47,390 nt of DNA from contig JAHQWA010000308.1 of assembly GCA_019634045.1 (NCBI GenBank), positions 1-47,390 on the forward strand, written 5' to 3'. Each line of letters starts with the position of its first letter. The first letter of the stretch is position 1. The DNA is from Saprospiraceae bacterium. GTDB lineage: Bacteria; Bacteroidota; Bacteroidia; Chitinophagales; Saprospiraceae. The position numbers were made by a program, and so were the translations under genes. Of this stretch, positions 25,852 through 34,281 are shown in pieces. The notes under the pieces are model-generated. The model had not been told where the DNA came from, did no database searches, and was given only the letters and a program-made list of their open reading frames with translations.

Positions 25852-25968
25852 ATGAACAACACTAAGTTCTTTATGTATCGAGATGATAATGTCAAAGCTA
25901 AATCCTCTGCTTCCAGAGGGAGAAAAAACCCCCGATTCAATCGGGGGGGAATAAAACAAACACTATGA
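25852..25968 (+). other. Candidate 38-codon small ORF in array unit 2
   Basis: It starts MNNTKFFMYRDDNVKAKSSA and runs through the next hairpin as a basic tail (SRGRKNPRFNRGG), stopping at a TGA that overlaps the ATG of unit 3 (ATGA). The overlap could couple translation or may be a by-product of the repeat. Confidence 0.25.
25929..25947 (-). terminator. Array hairpin 3, minus-directed intrinsic terminator
   Basis: CCCCCGAT/ATCGGGGG stem around a TCA loop, longer than hairpins 1 and 2, with six A bases at 25923-25928 on the plus strand (U-tract on the minus strand). Two extra G follow the stem. Confidence 0.75.
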
Positions 25969-26123
25969 ACAACACTAAGTTCTTTATGTATCAAAATGAT
26001 AATGTCAAAGCTAGGTCCTCTGCTTCCAGAGGGAGAAAAAACCCCCGATTCAATCGGGGGAATAAAACAAACACTATGAACAACACTAAGTTCTTTATAT
26101 ATCGAAGTGATAATGTCGAATAG
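25965..26123 (+). other. Candidate 52-codon small ORF joining array units 3 and 4
   Basis: It begins MNNTKFFMYQNDNVKARSSA, reads through hairpin 4 and enters the ATG of unit 4 (26076) in frame, repeating MNNTKFFIYRSDNVE before TAG at 26121-26123. It therefore encodes two tandem copies of the same peptide; unit 4 alone would give 15 codons. Confidence 0.25.
26042..26060 (-). terminator. Array hairpin 4, minus-directed intrinsic terminator
   Basis: Same stem and loop as hairpin 3, with six A bases at 26036-26041. It lacks the two extra G of hairpin 3, which changes the plus-strand reading frame across the unit. Confidence 0.75.
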
Positions 26124-26260
26124 TACATCTCAAAATGAAGAGGTAAATTCCTTTCAACAATCTTAAGAAAAAGACTAACTTTAAGCTTAGGAACTAAATA
26201 GAAAGAAAGGTTGAAATAAGAACCTACGATTGAAGGTTCGCAGATTGGGGAGAAAAAAAA

Positions 26261-26279
26261 CCCCCGAATTTATCGGGGG
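26261..26279 (-). terminator. Array hairpin 5, minus-directed intrinsic terminator
   Basis: CCCCCGA/TCGGGGG stem with loop ATTTA, and eight A bases at 26253-26260. The stem is kept although the loop differs from the other units. Confidence 0.75.
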
Positions 26280-26349
26280 AGAATAAAAACAAAAACTATG
26301 AACAAACACTCACCCAATTAGTTCTTTATTTCGAGATACAAAATGTCAA

Positions 26350-26653
26350 TTTGTGAGACCAAGAAAGGCTAATAAATGATTGTATTGGGTCCAGGTTTTT
26401 TGTATTTCCCTGTTTTGATATCTCAAAGTAACAGAATATCGCGCTCAGCTTTTACTTCAAAAAATCAAATTTGTGACACAATAAAAACGCCACACAAACT
26501 CACCTATCATCACAAACAATTGATTATCAAATTAAAAAAACAAGCACTTCAATAGAACTAGCTATAATTTGTCACAGCTCCCCAAAGTAGATATTCTCGC
26601 TTTCAAAACACTAATACTCTACTAATCAAGCTTTTATATCTTTCGAAATTTCT
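26350..26653. other. AT-rich gap between repeat array and RND-operon terminator
   Basis: About 300 AT-rich bases with no supported gene, repeat or hairpin. If the array is transcribed on the minus strand, an outermost promoter could lie here. Confidence 0.4.
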
Positions 26654-26671
26654 AAAAAAAAATAAAAAAAA

Positions 26672-26691
26672 GCTGGACAAAATTGCCCAGC
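26672..26691 (-). terminator. Intrinsic terminator of the RND efflux operon
   Basis: On the minus strand GCTGGGC pairs with GTCCAGC around a short AATTTT loop (7 bp with one G-U). It is followed by eight U, an A and nine more U (plus positions 26654-26671). It lies about 80 bases after the pump gene's stop. Confidence 0.85.
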
Positions 26692-26771
26692 CCTTCTAAG
26701 CTATCCTATAAATTTAATTCTTAATATGTTTTAGCCCTATACTCAGGGAGAACTTATCACTTTCTACTCCT

Positions 26772-29700
26772 CTACCCCGCCGTCGGCTTAACCGTAGGGG
26801 TACGCTTCCTGCTAAAGATTCGGATAAAAAATGCCTTCATCCGATAGGCCAACCAGTACATGGAGGGTACCACTATCAATGTCAAGAATGTGGCAAAAAT
26901 CAAACCATAGATCACCGTCCAAGCCATTGGACCCCAAAGTGCAGTATTGTCACCTCCGATGAAGATATGAGGATCAGATTCAGAGATCAGCGTAAAGAAA
27001 TTGAAGTTGAATCCAATGGCCAATGGTACCAAGCCAAGCACGGTGGTAATGGCCGTTAATAATACCGGTCGCAATCGTGTTGCCCCACCTTGTATGATCG
27101 CATTCTTTACATCAGAAGGCTCCAAACCCATCATATTATCTATTCCTAAAGACTCACGCCGCCGCTGCACCAGCAAATTGATATAATCAATCAGTACAAT
27201 GGCATTGTTGACCACAACCCCCGCCAGCGATATAATCCCCACACCCGAGAAGATCATGGAGAAAGTACCGCCAAAGAAGACATAGCCCAGGAATACACCG
27301 ATCGTACTAAAAACGACAGAGAGAATAATGATAAAAGGCGAGATGATACTATTGAACTGAGTGACTAGAATAATAAAGATTGAGAAAATAGCCACTAGGA
27401 AGGCAGAGGATAGATATTCCTGGTCCTGTGCCTGTTGTTCCTGTTCACCGGTAAACTCATAGGAAAACCCTTCTGGTAGATCATAACTACTCATTAATCC
27501 CCTCAATTCATCAACGATATTAATCGCATTGTAACCTTCCACCACATTCGAATAAATCGTGACCATTCGTTCAAGATCCTTTCGCTTAACTGCGGAGTAG
27601 GTACTCGTATATTGAACATTGGCAACGGCAGATATTGGCACCTGTGCAATCTGCCCGGTAGCCATATCTCGGAAGGTTATCTTTTGATTCATCAAGTAAT
27701 CCACATCATAACGATAACTCTCATCCAAGCGGATATAAATCGGGTATTCATCTTCCCCTTGCTTGAATTGGCTCACTTCCAAACCAAATACAGATGTTCG
27801 CAAGGCATCAGCAATGGCAAAGGTAGAAACTCCATATCTACGGGCCGCCTCTCGATCTACATTGATGATCAATTCAGGTTTACCGAGTTGAACATCTGAT
27901 TTCAATTCTTCAATCCCTGGGATATTCTGATCGTTTATGTAAGCCATCACTTCTTGCGACAGTGTCAACAGCTTATCCAAATCATCGCCACGTATTTCCA
28001 AGTTGATCGGCTTGCCGGTAGGAGGGCCATCGGCATTTTTGTCCACGGAAATTTGAACTCCAGGATACCCTTGCATGGCATTCCGGATCTCATCCATGAC
28101 GGTAAAAGTATTGATACCTCCTCTATCCTCTGTTTTTACGAACTGCACCGTTAGTCGAGCCTTATTTGGAGATGCCCCTGGTTCAGGTGGTGTATTGGGA
28201 TCCGAAGTATTTTCTCCGATCTGAGATAGAACCGCCTCCACGATCTGATCATAGGGCTCTATCACCTCTTGCACCTTGGTCTCCAGTTCCCGCATTAGCT
28301 TGTTGGTGGCTTCAATGTCTTTACCTAGTGGCAATTCAACAAAGGCATTAACATAGATGGGTTGCCCCCCCGCAAAATATTCTATTTCCGGGCCATAGCG
28401 AGACCATAGCATCAAAGAAAAAATCAATAGCATGAAGGTCCCACCAAAGATCAAAGCAGGGATTCGTAGCGCCCAATTTAGAAAAGTATTGTAGCCACTT
28501 TCCAGTACTGGAAGTACCTTATTTTGAAAGCCAAAGGAGGCAGAACGCAGCACAAAATAGTTCAAGGCTGACAGTATCGCCACCAATCCAAATAGGTTGC
28601 GGACCCAAATGGTACCTGTCACCAACCCAATCACCGTTAAAACCACCATGGCCCCGATGAAGATCAAGATGTTGTTCCTCTTGCGCCGGCGCACAGCGGG
28701 ATCATCTTCTCTTTCGTCCACTTTCATGAAAGTCCGCGTAAAGACGGGGTTAATAACCAAGGCCACAAAAAGAGAAGAACTTAATACGATAATCAGGGTA
28801 ATCGGGAAATACTTCATGAAGGAGCCCACTAGACCGGGCCAGAATGCTAAGGGAATAAAGGCAGCCAGGGTCGTTGCTGTCGAAGCAATAATCGGCACAG
28901 CTACCTCCCCTGCTCCACGCTTGGCAGCAGTGACGGGCTCATAGCCCTCTTGCATATATCGATAGACATTCTCCACCACTACGATAGCATTATCCACCAG
29001 TAGCCCCAGGGCTAGGATCAAGGCAAATAACACCACAATGTTTAAGGTCACGCCTGTAATCCCTAACCACATAATCCCAATCAACATAGATAGTGGAATA
29101 GCTAATCCTACAAAGGAGGCATTCCGTAGTCCCAAGAAGAACAGTAGTACCAATACCACGAGAATCACCCCGGATATGATACTGTTTTCCAAGTTGTTTA
29201 CCTCATTGCGCGTATATACCGAGAGGTCATTGAATAAACTCACCTTCAAGTCCTCAGGGAAGGTAGTTACGGCTTCATCGACCACCTCTTTAATGCGGTC
29301 CGCCGTAGACAGTAGGTTTTCTCCCTTCCGCTTAATGATATCCAAGGAAATTACTGGTAAGCCATCCGAACGAGCGATAGAGGTTCGTTCTTTATATCCA
29401 AAGGTTACTTTGGCAATATCGCGTAAGAAAACAGGTTGGCGATATTCACTCTTCACAATCACATTTTCTAACTCACTCACTCTTTCAAACTCCCCCTTCA
29501 CCCGGATAGCTCTCCGGAAGTCGTTTGCCACAATCTCCCCACCTGACATGGTCAAGTTCTCCGTCTGGATCGCCTGGGCAATATCTGAGAAGCTCACCTG
29601 CATACTTTCCATCTTCAGTAGATCTACATCTACCTTCACTTCCCGCTCCAGGTCTCCCTTCATATCCACATCATTCACCTGATCCAATGACTCTAACTTA

Positions 29701-30227
29701 TCTTGTAGATACTCCGCGTATTCTCGTAGTTCATCATTGGAGTAATCTCCCGAAACGTTAACCGTTACAATAGGCAATTCCGATAAGTTTACCTCCATCA
29801 CCAATGGATCTTGATCCAGGTCATTAGGCAAATCGGCTTTCGCCATGTCTACGGCATCCTTCACCTTATCCGTCGCTTCATCTATATCCACCCCCGACTC
29901 GAACTCGACGGTGATCACCGAATAATCTTGAATACTTGTAGAAAGGATATTCTTCAAGCCTTCCAGGCCCTGTAGTTCCTTCTCAATTGGTCGGGTAACC
30001 AAATTCTCTATATCTGTAGCCGAGTTACCAAAATAGGGCGTGTTGATGTACACCGTCGGCAGATCAATCTCCGGATACTGCTCCTTCGGAATATCCCGGT
30101 ATGACTGTACCCCAAAAAGCAGTACCATAAAGGTTAGAATGAAAACACTGGTTCCATTGTCCACCGCCCAGGTAGTTGGAGAAAAATTCCGATATATCTC
30201 CTGCAGTTTATCTTTTATTTCTTTCAT
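26772..30227 (-). CDS. RND-family efflux transporter permease (AcrB/HAE-like)
   Basis: An 1151-residue inner-membrane pump with the standard layout: helix 1 near the N-terminus (VFILTFMVLLFGVQSY), a large periplasmic porter domain, helices 2-6, a second porter domain and helices 8-12. The helix-4 motif reads LGLLVDNAIVVVENVYRYM, where AcrB has two adjacent Asp; only the first is kept. In helix 10 ISLAGVVVNNAIVLIDY has Asn where AcrB has the relay Lys. Both variants occur in other RND branches (family knowledge). It is the last gene of a TetR-TolC-adaptor-pump operon, 30 bases after the adaptor. Substrates, probably hydrophobic compounds or lipids, are not predictable from sequence. Confidence 0.93.
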   Translation of the reverse strand: MKEIKDKLQEIYRNFSPTTWAVDNGTSVFILTFMVLLFGVQSYRDIPKEQYPEIDLPTVYINTPYFGNSATDIENLVTRPIEKELQGLEGLKNILSTSIQDYSVITVEFESGVDIDEATDKVKDAVDMAKADLPNDLDQDPLVMEVNLSELPIVTVNVSGDYSNDELREYAEYLQDKLESLDQVNDVDMKGDLEREVKVDVDLLKMESMQVSFSDIAQAIQTENLTMSGGEIVANDFRRAIRVKGEFERVSELENVIVKSEYRQPVFLRDIAKVTFGYKERTSIARSDGLPVISLDIIKRKGENLLSTADRIKEVVDEAVTTFPEDLKVSLFNDLSVYTRNEVNNLENSIISGVILVVLVLLFFLGLRNASFVGLAIPLSMLIGIMWLGITGVTLNIVVLFALILALGLLVDNAIVVVENVYRYMQEGYEPVTAAKRGAGEVAVPIIASTATTLAAFIPLAFWPGLVGSFMKYFPITLIIVLSSSLFVALVINPVFTRTFMKVDEREDDPAVRRRKRNNILIFIGAMVVLTVIGLVTGTIWVRNLFGLVAILSALNYFVLRSASFGFQNKVLPVLESGYNTFLNWALRIPALIFGGTFMLLIFSLMLWSRYGPEIEYFAGGQPIYVNAFVELPLGKDIEATNKLMRELETKVQEVIEPYDQIVEAVLSQIGENTSDPNTPPEPGASPNKARLTVQFVKTEDRGGINTFTVMDEIRNAMQGYPGVQISVDKNADGPPTGKPINLEIRGDDLDKLLTLSQEVMAYINDQNIPGIEELKSDVQLGKPELIINVDREAARRYGVSTFAIADALRTSVFGLEVSQFKQGEDEYPIYIRLDESYRYDVDYLMNQKITFRDMATGQIAQVPISAVANVQYTSTYSAVKRKDLERMVTIYSNVVEGYNAINIVDELRGLMSSYDLPEGFSYEFTGEQEQQAQDQEYLSSAFLVAIFSIFIILVTQFNSIISPFIIILSVVFSTIGVFLGYVFFGGTFSMIFSGVGIISLAGVVVNNAIVLIDYINLLVQRRRESLGIDNMMGLEPSDVKNAIIQGGATRLRPVLLTAITTVLGLVPLAIGFNFNFFTLISESDPHIFIGGDNTALWGPMAWTVIYGLIFATFLTLIVVPSMYWLAYRMKAFFIRIFSRKRTPTVKPTAG

Positions 30228-30257
30228 TGGTCTATACTTTAGTCGAGAGGAACAGGA

Positions 30258-31442
30258 TTAATTATTGGAAACAGTTGGATTAGCCGCAGTCTGCAATTCG
30301 ACTAAGGCGTTCTCCGTCAAGCCACGGTTCCCTTCAGCGATCAATTGTTCACCCCCTTCCAAACCTTGTTCAATCAGAGCCTCTCCTTTATAGGTAAAGC
30401 CCATTTGGATATAGGCTTTCTTCGCCACCTTATCACCATCCTCGTCGCCGACCACAAAAACAAAGTCCTTACCACCCACTTCCTGCTGAATCAAGTGCAA
30501 GGGAATGACGACTGCATCTTCTACCGCATAGTCTTTGATCATCATATTAGCCAGCAAGTTAGGTTTTAGCCCTCCTTTAGCGGATCCCAAGTTGACTTCA
30601 ACGGAGAAGGTTCTATTAGCCGGATCAATCGTAGCACCAATGCGGCTCACTCTTGCTTTCCGTTCTATATCGAGCGCAGGAAATTGGATATTCACCGTCT
30701 CTCCCACTTTAACACTTCGCAGGAGGCTCTCAGGAACATCAGCTACTACTTTGAGTCTACTTGTATTCAATATCTGTAGGATAGGCAATCCCGGCGAAGC
30801 GATCTCCCCACTTTGGAGCACTTCTCTTTCTACCACTCCAGAGATAGGCGCATAAACCTTGCCTTTGGTCAGCTGGAATTCCAGTGTCTCCATACTTTTT
30901 TCTAACCTTTCTTTATCGCTTTCGGCCTGCAGATACTGCATTTCTGAACCAATATTTTGATCCCATAATCTTTTTTGACGTTCATATACCGTGGTGGCTA
31001 AATCAATCGAAGTCTGTAATTCAGCCATCTGCTTTTTCAGCTGTTCCAAATCTAGTTCCGCAATCAATTGTCCTTTGCGTACTTGCTGTCCTTCTTTTGC
31101 CTTCAGCGAGAGGATACGTCCAGCCATTTCGCTGGTCACGTCCACTAGGTCATCAGATTTCACAGCTCCTTGAATTTCCACGTAGTGACTAAAGTCTTTT
31201 TGCTCAGCTGCCACGGTAGTGATTAGTTTCGTACGCTTTCTTACGGTGGGATCTTCCTCTGCGATCTGCTCTTCCAATTGAGCGATCATGTTGGACAGTG
31301 TCTTTAACTCTTGTCTTTTGGTATCCAATAAGGCCTTTTTCCCTGCTAGATCCTCAGGGATTGCATCCGTAGTTTCAGAGGTAGTAGGCTGACATCCGGC
31401 CAATAAAAGAGCTAGTAGGATTATACTTGACAGGTATCTCAT
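30258..31442 (-). CDS. RND efflux periplasmic adaptor (membrane fusion protein, lipoprotein)
   Basis: A 394-residue adaptor of the AcrA/HlyD family. The signal sequence ends in the lipobox LLLAGC (Cys at about 17). A coiled-coil segment (about 28-66) precedes the first barrel-sandwich half (GRILSLKAKEGQQVRKGQLIAEL, recognisable by its KEGQQVRKGQ core); a second coiled coil follows (about 125-185), then the other lipoyl half (GKVYAPISGVVEREVLQSGE) and the beta-barrel domain. It bridges the pump and the TolC-like channel. The two flanking genes encode those partners. Confidence 0.93.
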   Translation of the reverse strand: MRYLSSIILLALLLAGCQPTTSETTDAIPEDLAGKKALLDTKRQELKTLSNMIAQLEEQIAEEDPTVRKRTKLITTVAAEQKDFSHYVEIQGAVKSDDLVDVTSEMAGRILSLKAKEGQQVRKGQLIAELDLEQLKKQMAELQTSIDLATTVYERQKRLWDQNIGSEMQYLQAESDKERLEKSMETLEFQLTKGKVYAPISGVVEREVLQSGEIASPGLPILQILNTSRLKVVADVPESLLRSVKVGETVNIQFPALDIERKARVSRIGATIDPANRTFSVEVNLGSAKGGLKPNLLANMMIKDYAVEDAVVIPLHLIQQEVGGKDFVFVVGDEDGDKVAKKAYIQMGFTYKGEALIEQGLEGGEQLIAEGNRGLTENALVELQTAANPTVSNN

Positions 31443-31496
31443 CGTATATGATTTTAAAAGTCTTTGTTAAGGTTGAAAGTGAATTAATTGGAGCGC

Positions 31497-32924
31497 TTAG
31501 ATCTTACCTAGCGCTTTCTTTACATTCATGATGGCCTGCACCAGATCGTACTGAGCCTGAATGTAATTACTTTGGGTATTGTAGAGACTTTGCTCAGCTT
31601 GAGATACCTCGAGACTGGAGCCCACTCCTTCTCTATATTTAATCTGTGTTGTGTCGTAGATGCGCTGTGCGAGTTCCATGTTGCGTTCTTGACTGGCCAG
31701 AAGCTCAGTGGCGTTTTGGTAACTCGTTCTGGCGTTGGTCAGCTCCAAGTTTATACCGCGCTGCAAGTTGTCTTTCTGTAACCTGGCCTGTTCCACGTCT
31801 AGCTTAGCCCGCTGAATCGTTGCTTTTTTGTACAAACCATCAAAGATGGGAATACTCAAGCTCGCTCCCACGTAGACCGTTGGTGCCCAAAAACCATCTG
31901 AAAAAGTATTTCCTTGGAAAGATTCTTGCGCCACGGCAAAAGCTCTTAAGGTAGGTAGGTAGCCGCTACGTTGGAGTCGTACATTTAATTCATTGAGCTT
32001 TATCCCCTGCTCTAGAAGGCCAATCTCTGGTCGATTGGTCACCACCAAGTCTTCCGCGATTATGTCGACTGAATTATCATTGATTATTTCATCGAGTTCG
32101 CCACTCACTTCTAAGGTCTCCTCCAAGGGGTATTGCATGGCAAACTTAAGTCCATTCAAGGCTAGGCTCCGCTGACGCTCAAGATTCTCCTGTTGTGTTT
32201 CGAGATTGACTAGCGATAACTGCAAGCGATCCACATCCAACTGCTCTGCAAACCCCGCTTTATACAACTCCGTTGTTTCAAAAAGTAGTTTCTCGAGATT
32301 GGCAATGTTCTTCTCGATCAAACCCATATTTTCTTGCAAAACCAAAACGGGTAAATAAGCATCGATGGTAGCATTACGAACTTCCCTTTCTTTTGAAAGC
32401 AGATCCTGAGACACATAGGAACGATAGGCCTTGGCAGCCTGAAGTCCGACAAAATAACTTCCATCAAAGATCATGGCATCCAGATTCAATGTAGCATTGA
32501 AGTTGTTCTTCAAAAAGAAGGACACGCCATCGCTATTCCCCTCTCCGCCGCCTTGATTCAACAGTGCCAAGGTTTCTTCAGAGAGAAAAGGAGCCAAATC
32601 CGTAAAGGCGGCTCCGAATACCTGAAAACTAGCTGGTAGGGGTTGGACGGGTAATTTCAAATAGCGCTGAAAATTCAAATTTCCAGTGAGCTGAGGTAGC
32701 CCAATGGAACGGCGCTCTACGATCTGCTGTTCGGCATCCACGAGGTTGATGCGGGCACCTTTAACCGTATTGCTTTGATCTAGTGCATACTTAATGGCAT
32801 CATCTAAACTCATGGGTGAGCCAGCTTGGCTCCAGGCCGTTAGGGAGAGAGATGCCATCACAACAATCGGCAGTAATTTCCTTAACATGGAATTCATTAT
32901 TGTAGTGTTTTCTAAATTTTTCAT
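31497..32924 (-). CDS. TolC-family outer-membrane efflux protein
   Basis: A 475-residue outer-membrane channel. After the signal peptide (ending SLTAWSQ) come two OEP repeats rich in long amphipathic helices; MSLDDAIKYALDQSNTVKGA and the C-terminal EGVGSSLEVSQAEQSLYNTQ are family hallmarks. The ATG at 32924 overlaps the TetR stop codon as ATGA, suggesting coupled translation, and gives the leader MKNLENTTIMNSMLRKLLPI; the ATG at 32897 would give a shorter, more usual signal peptide. It is the exit duct for the adaptor and pump encoded next. Confidence 0.92.
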   Translation of the reverse strand: MKNLENTTIMNSMLRKLLPIVVMASLSLTAWSQAGSPMSLDDAIKYALDQSNTVKGARINLVDAEQQIVERRSIGLPQLTGNLNFQRYLKLPVQPLPASFQVFGAAFTDLAPFLSEETLALLNQGGGEGNSDGVSFFLKNNFNATLNLDAMIFDGSYFVGLQAAKAYRSYVSQDLLSKEREVRNATIDAYLPVLVLQENMGLIEKNIANLEKLLFETTELYKAGFAEQLDVDRLQLSLVNLETQQENLERQRSLALNGLKFAMQYPLEETLEVSGELDEIINDNSVDIIAEDLVVTNRPEIGLLEQGIKLNELNVRLQRSGYLPTLRAFAVAQESFQGNTFSDGFWAPTVYVGASLSIPIFDGLYKKATIQRAKLDVEQARLQKDNLQRGINLELTNARTSYQNATELLASQERNMELAQRIYDTTQIKYREGVGSSLEVSQAEQSLYNTQSNYIQAQYDLVQAIMNVKKALGKI

Positions 32925-33541
32925 TTTGTTTCTTCCACCCATGCGTTCAGGGCTTCTTCCATTGTTTCCCGACCTTTCTGGGATACAATCCCGTGCAAAT
33001 GATAATTCATCAATTCGATGAATAGTTCCTCAACGGGGTATTCCGTCAAAGGGAAACATTCTTGATCCGCCGCGGAAGAGGACTTCGATATATATAAGCG
33101 AGCCACAATGTCTGGATTCATATCCTGACGGTATACACCTTCCGCAATCCCTCTGTCCAAATTATCCTTGATCACACGGAAGAAATGCTGCTCGTGCACA
33201 TTACTCATTAATTGCCAGGTGCCGCGGTAGTACTTCTGAAGATCATACAATACCGTGACGGAGTACGTTCGCAACTCCCGAATCATATGTCGGGCAATCT
33301 TTAACATCTCATCAATCGCGTTCATCGCTTCTAAGCGGTATTCTGCCAAAACCTGTTTCTCCTCTTCCAGGTGATTTTCAAAGACATTCTGAATCAGATC
33401 TGCTTTATTTTCTACGTATTGATATACCGTCTTTTTGGACATTCCCAGCTCTCTTGCCAGGTCATCCATGGAGATGCTTTTGATCCCATAGCGCATAAAG
33501 AGATCCCTAGCCTTGGTGACAATTTGTTGTTTCGGCTCCAT
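32921..33541 (-). CDS. TetR/AcrR-family transcriptional regulator
   Basis: A 206-residue repressor-type protein. The N-terminal helix-turn-helix is clear: ARDLFMRYGIKSISMDDLAR followed by ELGMSKKTVYQYVENKADLI (residues about 12-50). The C-terminal region is a helical ligand-binding domain. As the first gene of the efflux operon it most likely represses that operon and itself. A 16-bp palindrome 41 bases upstream of its start is a candidate operator. Confidence 0.92.
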   Translation of the reverse strand: MEPKQQIVTKARDLFMRYGIKSISMDDLARELGMSKKTVYQYVENKADLIQNVFENHLEEEKQVLAEYRLEAMNAIDEMLKIARHMIRELRTYSVTVLYDLQKYYRGTWQLMSNVHEQHFFRVIKDNLDRGIAEGVYRQDMNPDIVARLYISKSSSAADQECFPLTEYPVEELFIELMNYHLHGIVSQKGRETMEEALNAWVEETK

Positions 33542-33582
33542 TTGCTGTTTTGATCTTATAGTCTAGTGCTGTAGTACTAACT

Positions 33583-33598
33583 GCAAATCGAGATTTGC
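33583..33598. promoter_or_regulatory. Candidate TetR-family operator palindrome
   Basis: GCAAATC-GA-GATTTGC is a perfect 7-bp inverted repeat with a 2-base centre, 41 bases upstream of the TetR start codon at 33541. Its size and position suit autorepression of the efflux operon by a TetR dimer. Binding is inferred. Confidence 0.55.
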
Positions 33599-33666
33599 TG
33601 TAGTAGTTGAGTAGGTATACTTTGAAGTTTTAAATCTTACATAAAACGCTGGAAACTTTCATTAGT

Positions 33667-34281
33667 TCAATAGTTTCCAAAGTTTTTTCTTTGGAGAAAG
33701 CTTTGCCACTCCTCTGGTGTGTCTAGATCGAGTTTTGCGGCGGGAAGGTCCAGTTTTGCTAGGGATTCGCTGTACTTACTAATAATTGCTTTAGCTCCTT
33801 TTTGGCCAGATAAAGTTAGGAGTTCCGAGAATAAGTCGGCAGAAAATAGGGCGGGTACGCCAAGGGTGTCCCCATAATAGGCAGCCACAATAGGCGAATT
33901 ATTTTTTTTAAATTTTTTTATCAGGCTTTGCAAATTAGCCGTTTCAATGAGTGGTTGATCCACCAAAGTGATCAATACTCCAGCCAGTGGATTTGAAGAA
34001 TGCAAGAGGGCTTGTAGACCACAGGCGATTGAACTTCCCATCCCACTTGCCCAGCCCTCATTGTGGGCTACAGCATACCTGCCTTTCACCAGCTGGGCTT
34101 CGATTAAATCCGCATTCGCACCTAGGACCAGCACCACCGGTCCTAGCTGTAGGGCTTCAGCCTGACGAATGGCACGCTGCACCAAAGTCTCTCCTTGCCA
34201 TTTCAATAATTGCTTCGGCTCTCCCATCCGGGAGGAAGCACCTGCTCCTAGAATAATCGTTCCTATTGGATTGGATGGCAT
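33667..34281 (-). CDS. MocA/MobA-like nucleotidyltransferase
   Basis: A 204-residue cytoplasmic NTP-transferase. The N-terminal signature ILGAGASSRMGEPKQLLKWQGETL is the nucleotide-binding loop (GAGASSRMG-x-PK), followed by VVLVLGANAD, NEGWASGMGSSIACGL and the metal-site segment LVDQPLI. This pattern is that of molybdenum cofactor cytidylyltransferase MocA and its relatives, which transfer CMP or GMP to molybdopterin. No molybdoenzyme or moa/moe gene is nearby, so the exact substrate is unconfirmed. It lies 125 bases upstream of the TetR gene on the same strand. Confidence 0.85.
   Translation of the reverse strand: MPSNPIGTIILGAGASSRMGEPKQLLKWQGETLVQRAIRQAEALQLGPVVLVLGANADLIEAQLVKGRYAVAHNEGWASGMGSSIACGLQALLHSSNPLAGVLITLVDQPLIETANLQSLIKKFKKNNSPIVAAYYGDTLGVPALFSADLFSELLTLSGQKGAKAIISKYSESLAKLDLPAAKLDLDTPEEWQSFLQRKNFGNY

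Larger units (their letters stand above)
25699..26349. repeat. Tandem array of five related hairpin-plus-leader units (about 110-bp period)
   Basis: Five units share, on the plus strand: a run of 6-9 A; a GC-rich hairpin; an AATAAAACAAACACT-like block; ATGAACAAC; and GTTCTTTAT-n-TATCGAGATGATAA leading to TGTCAA. The units span 25699-25786, 25811-25895, 25923-26008, 26036-26120 and 26253-26349. The ATGs are at 25743, 25852, 25965, 26076 and 26298, so the first spacings are 109, 113 and 111, and the last is 222. The first four are close copies; the fifth is diverged with small insertions. A second small hairpin precedes the A-run in several units: CCTCT/AGAGG before unit 2, CCTCTG/CAGAGG before units 3 and 4, and GAACCT/AGGTTC before unit 5. 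A lone GGTTGAAATAA at 26209-26219 may be a degenerate remnant. It lies between pdxH and the RND operon terminator, and I do not recognise it as a known family. Confidence 0.9.

Noticed and set aside
25797..25994. A 65-codon minus-strand frame across array units 1 to 3
   Set aside because: It reads through two terminator hairpins and its frame depends on repeat-unit length; it has no RBS-like or protein-like features.
25699..26349. CRISPR array
   Set aside because: The repeated unit is about 85 bases with short, similar spacers, strong terminator hairpins and only five diverged copies, and there are no cas genes nearby.
28597..29682. Long plus-strand frames opposite the RND pump gene
   Set aside because: They are antisense shadows of a clear RND coding region.
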